Shown here one piece after another: positions 1 through 9,675 of a stretch of DNA of 64,000 bases; positions within the stretch are counted from its first letter, which is position 1, and every line of letters starts with the position of its first letter. Under the pieces are notes generated by a model. It saw only the letters and a list, made by a program, of their open reading frames with translations. It did not search any database and had not been told where the DNA came from. Made by a program: the position numbers and the translations under genes. Origin of the DNA: Escherichia whittamii (GTDB lineage: Bacteria; Pseudomonadota; Gammaproteobacteria; Enterobacterales; Enterobacteriaceae); NCBI RefSeq assembly GCF_014836715.1, contig NZ_JACSQI010000003.1, forward strand, positions 375,890 through 439,889. The letters are read 5' to 3'.

Positions 1-692
1 TGTTCGTGAATCAGACGACCATAGGCGAAGGTCGGACGGTTTTTGTCATCCAGCTTCGGCGGTTTGCCGTAAGTAATGATGTGCGCAACGGTCGCGAGGA
101 AGTTGTGTGGGTTCGGCGGGCAGCCAGGAATATTGATTACGGTTTTGCCTGGCAGAACTTCTTGCAGGCTGACCGCGCCGGTTGGGTTAACCCCAGCCGC
201 GGCGACACCGCCCCACGCGGAGCAGGAACCGATAGCGATAATTGCTGCTGCGCCTTCTGCCGCTTTGCGGATGTGGTCCACAATCGGCTCACCGGCAACC
301 ATGCAATAAATACCGTTATCTTTTAATGGGATGGAACCATCCACAACCAACACATACTGCCCTTTGTATTTCTCGAGCGCGTTATGTTTGTTCTCTTCAA
401 CCTGATGGCCGAAGGCGGCGGAGAGCACTTCGTGATATTCCAGAGAGATAGTCTCCAGCACGAGGTTTTCTACCGTAGGATGCGTTGCACGAAGCAGAGA
501 TTCCGTGCAACCGGTGCACTCCTGCGCGCCAATCCAGATAACCGGCGGGCGCTGCGGGTTAGTGACCGATTCGGCCATCTCTGCGGCGGCTTTGCTACTT
601 AACCCCATGGTGGCGGCTAATGCTGCACAAAGCTTCATGAAATCACGACGATTAATGCCGTGAGAATGGATGAGGGTGTTATCTCCAGTCAT
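1..692 (-). CDS. hybO: Hydrogenase-2 small subunit HybO, N-terminal part (cut by window edge)
   Basis: The reading frame starts at the ATG ending at 692 and runs out of the window, so about the first 230 residues are present. It encodes the electron-transfer small subunit of the membrane-bound [NiFe] hydrogenase 2, which oxidises H2 at the periplasmic face of the inner membrane. The N-terminus has a twin-arginine signal, RRDFMK near residues 15-20, followed by a hydrophobic stretch and an Ala-rich cleavage region. Further in come the ECTGC cysteines of the proximal iron-sulfur cluster and the PGCPPNP motif of the family. hybO is the first gene of the hyb operon, whose other genes lie beyond the left edge. 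The product and start are clear; the C-terminal anchor cannot be seen. Confidence 0.97.
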   Translation of the reverse strand, partial: MTGDNTLIHSHGINRRDFMKLCAALAATMGLSSKAAAEMAESVTNPQRPPVIWIGAQECTGCTESLLRATHPTVENLVLETISLEYHEVLSAAFGHQVEENKHNALEKYKGQYVLVVDGSIPLKDNGIYCMVAGEPIVDHIRKAAEGAAAIIAIGSCSAWGGVAAAGVNPTGAVSLQEVLPGKTVINIPGCPPNPHNFLATVAHIITYGKPPKLDDKNRPTFAYGRLIHE

Positions 693-880
693 TTATAGTT
701 ATTCCGTTGCGAAGACCTGGCATATATTTTGCGTCAATCGCAAAATCAATAATGCGATCGATGCGCCATTTACCACACATTTATTATGGTTATCATCGCA
801 ATGATACTGCGGCGGGGCGCTAAAACGAAGGGAATAAGCATTAGTGTAATTAATTAAAGCAAGATAATACGTATGTTTGA

Positions 881-1168
881 TCAATTTTCGAGGCGATAAC
901 CGGCCATAAAAAAACGCAACGTAGAACAGGAATTATTCTCACGAAAGAAATCCATTACCATCTCTTTATCCAGCCCATAACGGCGCGTCAGAATACCCGC
1001 TTCCCAGGCGCAAAGCTGGCGATCACCGGTCTTTTCATACATCCGGTGCGAGTAGCCTAATACAAAACCACGTTTATAATCGGCGCAAAATTTAGTCACA
1101 TTAACCGCACTGTCGGCATGCGTGGCTTTTAATCCCGCCATTAAACCTTTACCGAAATGGTTATTCAT
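881..1168 (-). CDS. yghW: Small conserved protein YghW (DUF2623 family)
   Basis: This 95-residue soluble protein matches K-12 YghW almost residue for residue as I remember it. It has no signal peptide or membrane segment. It contains a [14 protein letters not shown] stretch and a helical C-terminal half. The molecular function is unknown. The ATG at 1166-1168 is preceded by TTGAGG at 1174-1179. A perfect long palindrome of ModE type begins directly upstream of that ribosome-binding site, so transcription probably responds to molybdate or to anaerobic molybdoenzyme metabolism. It lies between the divergently related hydrogenase operon and yghX, on its own strand segment. Confidence 0.93.
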   Translation of the reverse strand: MNNHFGKGLMAGLKATHADSAVNVTKFCADYKRGFVLGYSHRMYEKTGDRQLCAWEAGILTRRYGLDKEMVMDFFRENNSCSTLRFFMAGYRLEN

Positions 1169-1179
1169 CGTTTACCTCA

Positions 1180-1207
1180 ATCGCTATATATAAACATATA
1201 TAGCGAT
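1180..1207. promoter_or_regulatory. Perfect 12-bp inverted repeat, ModE-type operator of yghW
   Basis: The arms ATCGCTATATAT and ATATATAGCGAT are exact reverse complements separated by AAAC. Read as half-sites ATCGCTATATA and TATATAGCGAT with a 6-bp spacer, the site fits the ModE consensus as I recall it. It ends 11 bp from the yghW start codon and abuts its ribosome-binding site, a position that suggests repression by bound ModE-molybdate. The palindrome is seen directly; the ModE assignment is inference. Confidence 0.75.
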
Positions 1208-1286
1208 ATTTTAGGCAAACTCCGACTTTAACGCACGCTATTTTTTCCTGCTCATGTAGGACGTTATCCTTTAAGGGATAAACTCA

Positions 1287-2174
1287 TCAGGAAAGATATT
1301 TATCGAACCATGTCAGCGTCCTTTGCCAGGCAAGATCGGCGGCTGATTTGTCATAACGTGGCGTGGAATCATTATGGAATCCGTGGTTAACCCCCGGATA
1401 AATATACGCTTCATAGACTTTGTCATTGGCCTTCAACGCCGCCTCATAAGCAGGCCAGCCTTCGTTGATTCGCGTGTCCAGTTCAGCATAGTGGAGCAGT
1501 AAAGGCGCTTCTATCTTTGCCACATCGGCGGTGGGTGCCTGGCGACCATAAAATGGCACCGCGCAGGCCAGTTCCGGATATGCCACCGCTGCTGCGTTCG
1601 AGACGCCACCACCATAGCAAAATCCGGTTATGCCAACTTTGCCCGAGGCCTGGGGATAGTGTTGCATAAACTCAATTGCGGCAAAGAAATCATTCATCAG
1701 TTTGGTTGGGTCAATCTGCTGTTGCAGCTCGCGGCCTTTATCATCATTTCCCGGGTAACCACCAACGGAACTTAAACCGTCGGGGGCCAAAGCAATGTAT
1801 CCCGCTTTAGCTACCCGCCGTGCTACATCTTCGATATACGGATTCAGCCCACGATTTTCATGCACTACCACCACAGCGGGTGTTTTGTCGCTCATTTTCG
1901 CAGGCCTCACCAGATAACCGCGTACCTCGCCGTGACCATTTGGCGACGGATATGTAATGTACTCAGCGACAATCTCCGGGTCGGTAAACTCTACCTGGGT
2001 CGCCCACGCGTAATTTGGTTTGAGCAACTCAAACAACGCTAACGCCGTCATCCCGCCCACCGCGTACTTCGCCGCCAGGTTGAGGAACTCACGTTTCGAT
2101 ATTTTCCCATGAGCGTAATAGTCGTAGTAATCCAGCAACTCTTGCGGAAAATCTTTGGCGGTCAAACGCGGCAT
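1287..2174 (-). CDS. yghX: Dienelactone-hydrolase family protein YghX, intact
   Basis: This 295-residue alpha/beta hydrolase has the family's Cys-Asp-His triad: Cys186 in GFCYGGG, Asp233 in AELDTR and His264 in GVNHGFH. The HENRG motif at 105-109 forms the expected oxyanion region. I chose the ATG at 2174 because GAGGAG lies 7 bases upstream; the frame can be extended 13 codons but without a good ribosome site. The N-terminus has SKREFLN at about 26-32 followed by a hydrophobic stretch, which resembles a Tat signal in which the first arginine is lysine. In K-12 this gene is a frameshifted pseudogene as I recall, whereas here it is complete. The substrate is unknown. Confidence 0.9.
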   Translation of the reverse strand: MPRLTAKDFPQELLDYYDYYAHGKISKREFLNLAAKYAVGGMTALALFELLKPNYAWATQVEFTDPEIVAEYITYPSPNGHGEVRGYLVRPAKMSDKTPAVVVVHENRGLNPYIEDVARRVAKAGYIALAPDGLSSVGGYPGNDDKGRELQQQIDPTKLMNDFFAAIEFMQHYPQASGKVGITGFCYGGGVSNAAAVAYPELACAVPFYGRQAPTADVAKIEAPLLLHYAELDTRINEGWPAYEAALKANDKVYEAYIYPGVNHGFHNDSTPRYDKSAADLAWQRTLTWFDKYLS

Positions 2175-2330
2175 CGTTTTACTCCTCAGTTGGTGTTTTT
2201 TTAAGCAAAGCATAAGCGTGTGTTTTTGCCCAGTTTTTCGTCACTCTGTGAGCGATGCTACGGGATACGTCCTGGTAAATCGCTAGACTAGAAACATTGT
2301 TTCGAAATTGAACGATGGAAAGGAGATGTC

Positions 2331-3371
2331 ATGGTCTGGTTAGCGAATCCCGAACGTTACGAGCAGATGCAGTACCGCTATTGCGGAAAAAGCGGTTTAC
2401 GCCTGCCCGCCCTGTCGCTCGGTTTGTGGCACAATTTCGGTCACGTCAACGCGCTGGAAACACAGCGTGCAATCCTGCGCAAAGCCTTTGATTTGGGTAT
2501 TACTCACTTCGACTTAGCCAACAACTACGGCCCGCCTCCTGGCAGTGCGGAAGAGAATTTTGGTCGTCTATTACGGGAAGATTTTGCGCCTTATCGTGAC
2601 GAGTTAATTATCTCCACCAAAGCTGGCTATGATATGTGGCCTGGTCCGTATGGCTCTGGCGGGTCGCGTAAATACTTGCTTGCCAGCCTCGACCAAAGCC
2701 TGAAGCGTATGGGGCTTGAGTATGTCGATATCTTTTACTCGCACCGCGTCGATGAAAATACGCCGATGGAAGAAACCGCTTCTGCGTTGGCCCATGCCGT
2801 GCAAAGTGGTAAGGCGCTGTATGTCGGGATCTCCTCTTACTCGTCTGAGCGGACGCAAAAAATGGTCGAGTTGCTGCGCGAGTGGAAAATTCCGTTGTTA
2901 ATTCATCAACCTTCATACAATTTGCTCAACCGCTGGGTAGATAAAAGCGGTCTGCTGGATACTCTGGAAAATAACGGTGTAGGCTGCATCGCTTTCACCC
3001 CACTGGCCCAGGGATTGCTGACCGGAAAATATCTCAACGGTATTCCTGAAGATTCACGGATGCATCGCGAAGGTCATAAAGTTCGTGGCCTGACACCGAA
3101 AATGCTCACCGAAGCGAATCTCACCAGCCTGAGGCTATTGAATGAAATGGCACAGCAGCGAGGTCAGTCTATGGCGCAAATGGCGTTAAGCTGGTTGCTG
3201 AAAGACGATCGAGTGACGTCGGTATTGATTGGCGCCAGCCGTCCGGAGCAACTGGAGGAGAACGTGCAGGCATTGAATAATCTGGCGTTTAGTGCCGAAG
3301 AACTGGCACAGATTGACCAGCATATCGCCGATGGCGAGCTAAACCTGTGGCAGGCGTCTTCCGATAAATAA
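2331..3371 (+). CDS. gpr: L-glyceraldehyde 3-phosphate reductase (aldo-keto reductase YghZ)
   Basis: This 346-residue aldo-keto reductase belongs to the AKR14 family. The catalytic tetrad is visible as Asp61, Tyr66, Lys97 and His138 (in FYSHRVD), and the C-terminal third carries the GASRPEQL cofactor-binding motif. The enzyme reduces L-glyceraldehyde 3-phosphate and methylglyoxal with NADPH and helps detoxify these carbonyls in the cytosol. The start has a strong AAGGAG ribosome site. It is transcribed alone, divergent from yghX and convergent with yqhA, with a GC hairpin between the last two. Confidence 0.96.
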   Translation: MVWLANPERYEQMQYRYCGKSGLRLPALSLGLWHNFGHVNALETQRAILRKAFDLGITHFDLANNYGPPPGSAEENFGRLLREDFAPYRDELIISTKAGYDMWPGPYGSGGSRKYLLASLDQSLKRMGLEYVDIFYSHRVDENTPMEETASALAHAVQSGKALYVGISSYSSERTQKMVELLREWKIPLLIHQPSYNLLNRWVDKSGLLDTLENNGVGCIAFTPLAQGLLTGKYLNGIPEDSRMHREGHKVRGLTPKMLTEANLTSLRLLNEMAQQRGQSMAQMALSWLLKDDRVTSVLIGASRPEQLEENVQALNNLAFSAEELAQIDQHIADGELNLWQASSDK

Positions 3372-3383
3372 CAAATTCATACC

Positions 3384-3402
3384 GGGCGCGAGAACCGCGC
3401 CC
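3384..3402. terminator. GC hairpin between convergent gpr and yqhA
   Basis: GGGCGCG and CGCGCCC form a 7-bp stem with loop AGAAC. There is no clear T-run on either strand, so it may be a weak or bidirectional transcription stop or simply an mRNA-end stabiliser. Confidence 0.5.
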
Positions 3403-3410
3403 GCATAAGA

Positions 3411-3974
<564 letters not shown>

Positions 3975-4095
3975 TCAACATATACGTTAAACCTTTGTCG
4001 CATAATTCTGAGGTTTAGGGATCTTCCTGGTTCCCTAATCAACGCATTGAGAGCATCTACCCTTAAAGGACGTTGAACCTGAAGGGAGAAAAGCG

Positions 4096-4980
4096 ATGTC
4101 TCATTTAAAAGACCCCACCACACAGTATTACTCTGGTGAATATCCCAAACAGAAACAACCAACGCCCGGCATCCAGGCGAAGATGACGCCCGTGCCAGAT
4201 TGCGGCGAGAAAACCTATGTTGGTAGCGGTCGCCTGAAAGATCGTAAAGCACTGGTGACTGGGGGCGATTCCGGAATCGGCCGCGCTGCCGCCATCGCTT
4301 ACGCGCGTGAAGGCGCTGACGTGGCAATTAGTTATCTTCCGGCGGAAGAAGAAGATGCCCAGGATGTGAAAAAGATTATTGAAGAGTGCGGACGCAAAGT
4401 CTTTCTGCTGCCGGGCGATTTAAGCGATGAGAAATTTGCCCGTTCGCTGGTTCACGAAGCACATAACGCGTTAGGCGGGCTGGATATTATGGCGCTGGTC
4501 GCTGGTAAACAGGTTGCCATTCCTGATATTGCAGATCTCACCAGCGAGCAGTTTCAAAAAACTTTTGCTATTAACGTTTTCGCACTGTTCTGGCTAACCC
4601 AGGAAGCAATTCCCCTGCTGCCGAAAGGCTCAAGTATCATCACCACTTCGTCAATCCAGGCCTACCAGCCAAGCCCGCATTTGCTGGACTATGCTGCTAC
4701 GAAGGCGGCGATTCTTAACTACAGCCGTGGTCTGGCGAAGCAGGTCGCGGAGAAAGGCATTCGGGTGAATATTGTCGCACCAGGCCCTATCTGGACGGCA
4801 CTGCAAATTTCCGGCGGACAGACGCAGGATAAGATCCCACAGTTTGGTCAGAAAACGCCGATGAAACGTGCGGGGCAGCCGGCGGAACTGGCTCCGGTGT
4901 ATGTTTATCTGGCAAGTCAGGAGTCGAGCTACGTCACCGCAGAAGTGCACGGCGTGTGCGGCGGCGAACATTTAGGCTAA
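4096..4980 (+). CDS. yghA: NADP-dependent aldehyde reductase YghA (short-chain dehydrogenase)
   Basis: This 294-residue classical short-chain dehydrogenase has a nucleotide-binding TGGDSGIG at 55-62, catalytic Ser185/186 in TTSSIQ, and the Tyr199-x3-Lys203 pair in YAATK. The roughly 45-residue N-terminal extension before the Rossmann fold is typical of this YghA/YdaD-type subgroup and is rich in Pro and Lys. Family members reduce aldehydes with NADPH and are often induced by stress. A good GAAGGGAG ribosome site precedes the ATG. The gene is monocistronic and ends in a hairpin terminator followed by a REP pair. Confidence 0.94.
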   Translation: MSHLKDPTTQYYSGEYPKQKQPTPGIQAKMTPVPDCGEKTYVGSGRLKDRKALVTGGDSGIGRAAAIAYAREGADVAISYLPAEEEDAQDVKKIIEECGRKVFLLPGDLSDEKFARSLVHEAHNALGGLDIMALVAGKQVAIPDIADLTSEQFQKTFAINVFALFWLTQEAIPLLPKGSSIITTSSIQAYQPSPHLLDYAATKAAILNYSRGLAKQVAEKGIRVNIVAPGPIWTALQISGGQTQDKIPQFGQKTPMKRAGQPAELAPVYVYLASQESSYVTAEVHGVCGGEHLG

Positions 4981-4986
4981 AAAAAT

Positions 4987-5010
4987 GCCCGGTTGTAAAA
5001 GTAACCGGGC
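4987..5010 (+). terminator. Hairpin terminator after yghA
   Basis: GCCCGGTT and AACCGGGC form an 8-bp stem with an 8-base loop, 7 bp after the yghA stop codon. An A-rich stretch precedes it, so it could also serve transcripts on the other strand. Confidence 0.65.
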
Positions 5011-5030
5011 GTCATTGTGCATTTAACTCT

Positions 5031-5130
5031 TGCCAGATGCGGTGTAAACGCCTTATCCGGCCTACATGCCCCTGCAAACTCAACATGTTGCAATAGACTT
5101 TGTAGGCCTGATAAGCGTAGCGCATCAGGC
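5031..5130. repeat. REP/BIME element (two inverted REP units)
   Basis: Two REP units face each other. The first, at 5031-5065, holds TGCCAGATGCGG and TTATCCGGCCTAC. The second, at 5102-5130, holds GTAGGCCTGATAAGCG and CGCATCAGGC. This is the standard bacterial interspersed mosaic element of E. coli. It lies between the 3' ends of yghA and exbD, the usual location for such repeats, where they can stabilise mRNA ends and bind gyrase or IHF. Confidence 0.9.
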
Positions 5131-5139
5131 AATTTTGCT

Positions 5140-5565
5140 TTACTTCGCTCTGGCAGTTTCTTCGCCGACCAGACCAATCTTCAGGTAACCTGCCTGATGC
5201 AGCTTATCCATTACCTTCATCAACATCTCGTAGTCGACGGTCTTATCTGCACGGAAGAAGATGGTGGTGTCTTTCTTACCTTCAGTTAACGCATTCAGCG
5301 CCGTAACCATCGTTTCATCGGTGACCGGATCGTTACCGATAAACATTGAGTTGTCCGCCTTCACTGACAGGTAAACCGGTTTTTCCGGGCGTGGCTGCGG
5401 CGTGCTGGTAGAAGCAGGCAAGTTCACCTTCACATCTACCGTCGCTAACGGTGCCGCCACCATAAAGATAATCAGCAGAACCAACATCACGTCGATAAAC
5501 GGCGTCACGTTGATATCATGCATTTCGCCGTTATCATCGAGGTTTTCGTTAAGATGCATTGCCAT
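5140..5565 (-). CDS. exbD: TonB-system energising protein ExbD
   Basis: This 141-residue inner membrane protein has one transmembrane helix at about residues 22-43 and a periplasmic C-terminal domain. Asp25, in INVTPFIDVML, is the membrane aspartate required for proton-driven energisation of TonB. It follows exbB after a 6-bp gap and is cotranscribed with it. The ExbB-ExbD complex powers all TonB-dependent receptors, including the siderophore receptor encoded at 39997-42138. Confidence 0.97.
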   Translation of the reverse strand: MAMHLNENLDDNGEMHDINVTPFIDVMLVLLIIFMVAAPLATVDVKVNLPASTSTPQPRPEKPVYLSVKADNSMFIGNDPVTDETMVTALNALTEGKKDTTIFFRADKTVDYEMLMKVMDKLHQAGYLKIGLVGEETARAK

Positions 5566-5571
5566 CGGACA

Positions 5572-6306
5572 TTATCCTGCGCGTAATTTTTGTGCAACAC
5601 GAACCGGATGCGCAGCGGCGCTGGCTTCCAGATCCAGGTCACGGCTTTGCAGCAACAATACTTGCGCAGCGACATCACCCAGCATCGCTTTAAAGCCGCC
5701 AATTTGACGTGCAAATACGTTATAGATAACGACCGCCGGAATCGCTGCCACCAGACCGATTGCTGTTGCCAGCAGTGCTTCTGCGATACCCGGCGCAACG
5801 ACTGCCAGGTTGGTAGTCTGCGTTTGCGCAATACCGATAAAGCTGTTCATGATGCCCCAGACCGTACCAAACAGACCAACGAACGGCGAAATCGCGCCGA
5901 TGGTTGCAAGGTAGCCGTTACCGCGGCCCATTTGACGACCTACTGCGGCGACCCGACGCTCAAGGCGGAAACTGGTACGCTCTTTAATACCTTCGTTATC
6001 GTCGCTGCCTTCTGACAGTTCCAGCTCATTTTGCGCTTCATTGAGCAAATGCAGGCTTAAGCTTTTGCTGCCAAAATCAGCGGCGATATTGTTGGCCTGG
6101 TTTAAGGAGCGGGCTTCAGCCAGCAGTTGCTGTTCGCGCTTCAGGCGACGCTTCTGGTTGAAGAACTCTACGCTCTTACTGAAGAAGATTGCCCAGGTGA
6201 CTACGGAGGCCAGAATCAGCCCAATCATCACGCACTTAACGACAATGTCGGCGTGCTGATACATACCCCAGACGGAAAGGTCCGTCTGCATTAAATTATT
6301 ACCCAC
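5572..6306 (-). CDS. exbB: TonB-system energising protein ExbB
   Basis: This 244-residue protein has three transmembrane helices: one near residues 16-40, and a second and third pair after residue 130 separated by a short loop. The MotA/TolQ/ExbB signature is present in the second half (ATIGAISPFVGLFGTVWG). It forms the pentameric inner-membrane channel that surrounds ExbD and transmits proton-motive force to TonB. It is the first gene of exbBD, divergent from metC. A Fur-like site lies about 63 bp upstream of its start codon, consistent with iron repression. Confidence 0.97.
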   Translation of the reverse strand: MGNNLMQTDLSVWGMYQHADIVVKCVMIGLILASVVTWAIFFSKSVEFFNQKRRLKREQQLLAEARSLNQANNIAADFGSKSLSLHLLNEAQNELELSEGSDDNEGIKERTSFRLERRVAAVGRQMGRGNGYLATIGAISPFVGLFGTVWGIMNSFIGIAQTQTTNLAVVAPGIAEALLATAIGLVAAIPAVVIYNVFARQIGGFKAMLGDVAAQVLLLQSRDLDLEASAAAHPVRVAQKLRAG

Positions 6307-6368
6307 TGTGTATCTCCAGGACGCAAGTCACAAAATCTGCGCATAATAATATCAAAACGACGTCGAAT

Positions 6369-6387
6369 TGATAGTCGTTCTCATTAC
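6369..6387 (-). promoter_or_regulatory. Fur-box-like site upstream of exbB
   Basis: The sequence TGATAGTCGTTCTCATTAC resembles the 19-bp Fur consensus and keeps the outer GATA and the ATGA core on the opposite strand. The position fits iron repression of exbBD, which is known in E. coli. The match is imperfect and the exact register is inferred. Confidence 0.65.
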
Positions 6388-6523
6388 TATTTGCATACTG
6401 CCGCACCTTTGTTTTCTTTTCTTTGCGTTTACGCAGTAAAAAAGTCACCAGCACGCCATTTGCGAAAATTTTCTGTTTTATGCCAATTCTTCAGGATGCA
6501 CCCGTGGATATTCATGCTAGTTT

Positions 6524-6539
6524 AGACATCCAGACGTAT
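6524..6539 (+). promoter_or_regulatory. Two Met boxes (MetJ operator) of metC
   Basis: AGACATCC and AGACGTAT are adjacent 8-bp boxes matching the MetJ consensus AGACGTCT at 6/8 positions each. They lie 18 bp before the metC start codon. MetJ with S-adenosylmethionine binds such tandem boxes and represses methionine biosynthesis genes. Confidence 0.85.
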
Positions 6540-6557
6540 AAAAACAGGAATCCCGAC

Positions 6558-7745
6558 ATGGCAGACAAACAACTTGATACTCAACTGGTCAATGCAGGAC
6601 GCAGCAAAAAATACACTCTCGGCGCGGTAAATAGCGTGATTCAGCGCGCCTCTTCGCTGGTTTTTGACAGTGTGGAAGCCAAAAAACATGCGACGCGCAA
6701 TCGCGCCAATGGTGAGTTGTTCTATGGACGGCGCGGAACGCTAACGCACTTCTCATTACAAGAAGCGATGTGTGAACTGGAAGGTGGCGCAGGTTGCGTG
6801 CTGTTTCCTTGCGGGGCGGCAGCGGTTGCCAATTCCATTCTTGCTTTTGTCGAACAGGGCGATCATGTGTTGATGACCAATACCGCCTACGAGCCGAGCC
6901 AGGATTTCTGTAGCAAAATCCTCAGCAAGTTGGGCGTAACGACATCATGGTTTGATCCGCTGATTGGCGCAGATATCGTTAAACATCTGCAGCCAAACAC
7001 CAAAGTCGTATTTCTGGAATCACCTGGCTCCATCACTATGGAAGTACATGATGTTCCAGCGATTGTTGCCGCCGTACGCAGTGTCGTTCCGGACGCCATC
7101 ATTATGATCGATAACACCTGGGCCGCCGGAGTGCTGTTCAAAGCTCTTGATTTTGGTATCGATGTTTCCATTCAGGCCGCCACCAAATATCTGGTAGGGC
7201 ATTCGGATGCGATGATCGGTACTGCGGTGTGCAATGCCCGTTGCTGGGAGCAACTACGAGAAAATGCCTATTTGATGGGGCAGATGGTCGACGCCGATAC
7301 CGCCTATATGACCAGCCGTGGCCTGCGTACACTGGGCGTGCGTCTGCGCCAACATCATGAAAACAGCCTGAAAGTAGCTGAATGGCTGGCCGTACACCCG
7401 CAGGTTGAGCGGGTTAACCACCCTGCTTTGCCAGGCAGTAAAGGCCATGAATTCTGGAAACGAGACTTTACAGGCAGCAGCGGACTATTTTCTTTTGTGC
7501 TCAAGAAAAGACTCAACGATGAAGAACTGGCGAACTATCTGGATAACTTCAGTTTATTCAGCATGGCCTTCTCATGGGGCGGGTATGAATCCTTAATCCT
7601 CGCGAACCAGCCAGAGCATCTCGCCGCCATCCGCCCGCAAGGTAAGATCGATTTTAGCGGCACCTTGATCCGCCTGCATATTGGTCTGGAAAATGTCGAC
7701 GATCTGATTGCCGATCTGGACGCAGGCTTCGCGCGAATTGTGTAA
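6558..7745 (+). CDS. metC: Cystathionine beta-lyase MetC
   Basis: This 395-residue PLP enzyme cleaves cystathionine to homocysteine, pyruvate and ammonia in methionine biosynthesis. Lys210 in [11 protein letters not shown] is the Schiff-base lysine, and Tyr56, Arg58 and Tyr111 are the usual cofactor and substrate contacts. I chose the ATG at 6558, the family N-terminus [11 protein letters not shown]; the frame is open 45 codons further upstream but runs through the Met boxes. It is a single gene, divergent from exbBD. Confidence 0.97.
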   Translation: MADKQLDTQLVNAGRSKKYTLGAVNSVIQRASSLVFDSVEAKKHATRNRANGELFYGRRGTLTHFSLQEAMCELEGGAGCVLFPCGAAAVANSILAFVEQGDHVLMTNTAYEPSQDFCSKILSKLGVTTSWFDPLIGADIVKHLQPNTKVVFLESPGSITMEVHDVPAIVAAVRSVVPDAIIMIDNTWAAGVLFKALDFGIDVSIQAATKYLVGHSDAMIGTAVCNARCWEQLRENAYLMGQMVDADTAYMTSRGLRTLGVRLRQHHENSLKVAEWLAVHPQVERVNHPALPGSKGHEFWKRDFTGSSGLFSFVLKKRLNDEELANYLDNFSLFSMAFSWGGYESLILANQPEHLAAIRPQGKIDFSGTLIRLHIGLENVDDLIADLDAGFARIV

Positions 7746-7883
7746 CGTTGCCAGTTTGGACAATTTTGCAGACATTTAATTGTGAATAGTCTTAAATTGT
7801 TGCGTCCGGGATCAAGGCGTCCCGGACGATTCAGGAGTACAATAGTCAAATTAAGGCTTAAACGCTGTTCCACAGGAAAGTCC

Positions 7884-8543
7884 ATGGCTGTTATTCAAGA
7901 TATCATCGCTGCGCTCTGGCAACATGACTTTGCCGCGCTGGCGGACCCTCACATTGTTAGCGTTGTTTACTTTGTCATGTTTGCCACGCTGTTTTTAGAA
8001 AACGGCCTGTTGCCCGCCTCATTTTTGCCTGGCGACAGTTTGTTGATTCTGGCTGGCGCATTGATTGCCCAGGGGGTTATGGATTTTCTGCCAACAATCA
8101 CGATTCTGACTGCCGCAGCCAGCCTGGGTTGTTGGTTGAGTTATATTCAGGGACGTTGGCTAGGTAATACCAAAACGGTGAAAGGCTGGCTGGCACAGCT
8201 TCCGGCCAAATATCATCAGCGCGCCACCTGTATGTTTGACCGCCACGGTCTGCTGGCGCTGCTGGCTGGACGTTTTCTCGCCTTTGTCCGCACGCTGCTG
8301 CCAACCATGGCGGGGATTTCCGGACTGCCAAACCGCCGCTTCCAGTTTTTCAACTGGTTAAGCGGGTTGCTATGGGTCAGCGTGGTAACCAGTTTTGGCT
8401 ATGCCTTAAGCATGATCCCGTTTGTAAAACGCCATGAAGATCAGGTGATGACGTTCCTGATGATCCTGCCGATTGCCTTGTTAACCGCTGGCTTGCTAGG
8501 CACGCTTTTCGTGGTGATTAAAAAAAAGTACTCTAGTGCCTGA
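7884..8543 (+). CDS. yghB: DedA-family inner membrane protein YghB
   Basis: This 219-residue DedA-family protein is a close paralogue of YqjA. It has several hydrophobic helices and two re-entrant motifs: [12 protein letters not shown] at about 47-58 and [16 protein letters not shown] at about 131-146, which includes the essential arginines. The family supports proton-dependent membrane homeostasis, lipid-carrier recycling and normal cell division. The ATG at 7884 matches the family start; the open frame upstream lies in the metC-yghB intergenic region. It converges on yqhC over a shared hairpin. Confidence 0.95.
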   Translation: MAVIQDIIAALWQHDFAALADPHIVSVVYFVMFATLFLENGLLPASFLPGDSLLILAGALIAQGVMDFLPTITILTAAASLGCWLSYIQGRWLGNTKTVKGWLAQLPAKYHQRATCMFDRHGLLALLAGRFLAFVRTLLPTMAGISGLPNRRFQFFNWLSGLLWVSVVTSFGYALSMIPFVKRHEDQVMTFLMILPIALLTAGLLGTLFVVIKKKYSSA

Positions 8544-8554
8544 CGATTTCCTCC

Positions 8555-8578
8555 GTTCCCGGTGGCCATGCCGGGAAC
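8555..8578. terminator. Bidirectional hairpin between yghB and yqhC
   Basis: GTTCCCGG and CCGGGAAC form a perfect 8-bp stem around an 8-base loop. It lies between the convergent stop codons of yghB and yqhC and could end transcripts from both sides. Confidence 0.7.
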
Positions 8579-8582
8579 GCAT

Positions 8583-9539
8583 TTAACTCCCCTGCATCGC
8601 CCGCATTCTGGCTGCATCTTCTCCCGGCGTCACACCGAAATAACGTTTAAACTCACGGCTAAATTGCGACGCGCTTTCATAGCCGACGCGCATCGCCGCC
8701 GCGCTGGCCTTCATGCCGTTGTGGATTATCATCATCCGCGCCTTATGCAGACGGTAATTCTTCAGATACTGCAACGGCGAAGTGCTGGTGACAGACTTAA
8801 AATTATGGTGGAACGCCGAAACGCTCATATTGGCTTCTGCTGCCAATTGCTCAACGCTCAGGTTTTCGGTGTATTTATTCTCAATTCGTTTCAGCACGCG
8901 GCTAATCAGGCTGAAATGCGTCTGGCGACTGACCAGCGCCAGTAGCGCGCCGCCACAAGGCCCCGTCAGCACATAGTAAAGAATTTCGCGGATAATCTGT
9001 TTACCGAGAATGCGCGCATCCAGCGGTCGTTCCATCACATCCAGTAACCGCTCTGCCGCGCATAAAATCTCTTCGGACAATGTGGCGGAATTAATACCGC
9101 TGGCAGCCATCGATGGCTGGAAATGTTCATCTTCGCCAATGTCCATCAACAGCTCTTGTAACTGCAAAATATCAACATTGAGACGCACTCCCGCCAGCGG
9201 CACCTCTGGCGTGGCATAGGTTTCGCATTCAAACGGCAACGGCACAGTCAGCAGCAGGTATTCGTTGGCGTCATAGCGAAACACGCGTTCATTGATATAA
9301 CCGATTTTATGCCCGGAAAAGAGAATTATGATGCCAGGCTCATACATCACTGGCGTACGCGCACCGGGGTTCTCGCCATACAATAAGCGCACATCAGGCA
9401 ACATATCTGACAAACTATTTTCTTTATTTTTCAGTCTATTAATTTTATCCGTCAGTAGGCGGCATATCTCTTCACGTTTCATATCGCGTAATTTCTTAGG
9501 AATAATGCGGCAATTTGATTGTGCGCAATTTTGTACCAT
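8583..9539 (-). CDS. yqhC: AraC-family activator YqhC
   Basis: This AraC/XylS-type regulator has an N-terminal sensor domain and two C-terminal helix-turn-helix motifs, the second around [18 protein letters not shown]. It activates the divergent yqhD-dkgA genes in response to reactive aldehydes such as glyoxal, methylglyoxal and furfural. I give the 318-residue start MVQNCAQ at 9539. An ATG at 9482 ([10 protein letters not shown]) is an alternative. The longest open frame, to 9710, overlaps the yqhD coding region and is unlikely. It converges on yghB. Confidence 0.92.
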   Translation of the reverse strand: MVQNCAQSNCRIIPKKLRDMKREEICRLLTDKINRLKNKENSLSDMLPDVRLLYGENPGARTPVMYEPGIIILFSGHKIGYINERVFRYDANEYLLLTVPLPFECETYATPEVPLAGVRLNVDILQLQELLMDIGEDEHFQPSMAASGINSATLSEEILCAAERLLDVMERPLDARILGKQIIREILYYVLTGPCGGALLALVSRQTHFSLISRVLKRIENKYTENLSVEQLAAEANMSVSAFHHNFKSVTSTSPLQYLKNYRLHKARMMIIHNGMKASAAAMRVGYESASQFSREFKRYFGVTPGEDAARMRAMQGS

Positions 9540-9675
9540 TTCTCCAGCACTCTGGAGAAATAGGCAAGACATTGGCAGGAATGAGCATTGAGAGCCACGG
9601 CGCTGGCGACCACAATAAAAAACATCAGGCAGACCGATCTCTGCCCTCATATTGGCCCAGCAAAGGGAGCAAGTA

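Noticed and set aside
5031-5130. Inverted repeats near exbD considered as an attachment site or mobile-element end
   Set aside because: The sequence matches ordinary REP/BIME units and no integrase or insertion sequence is nearby.
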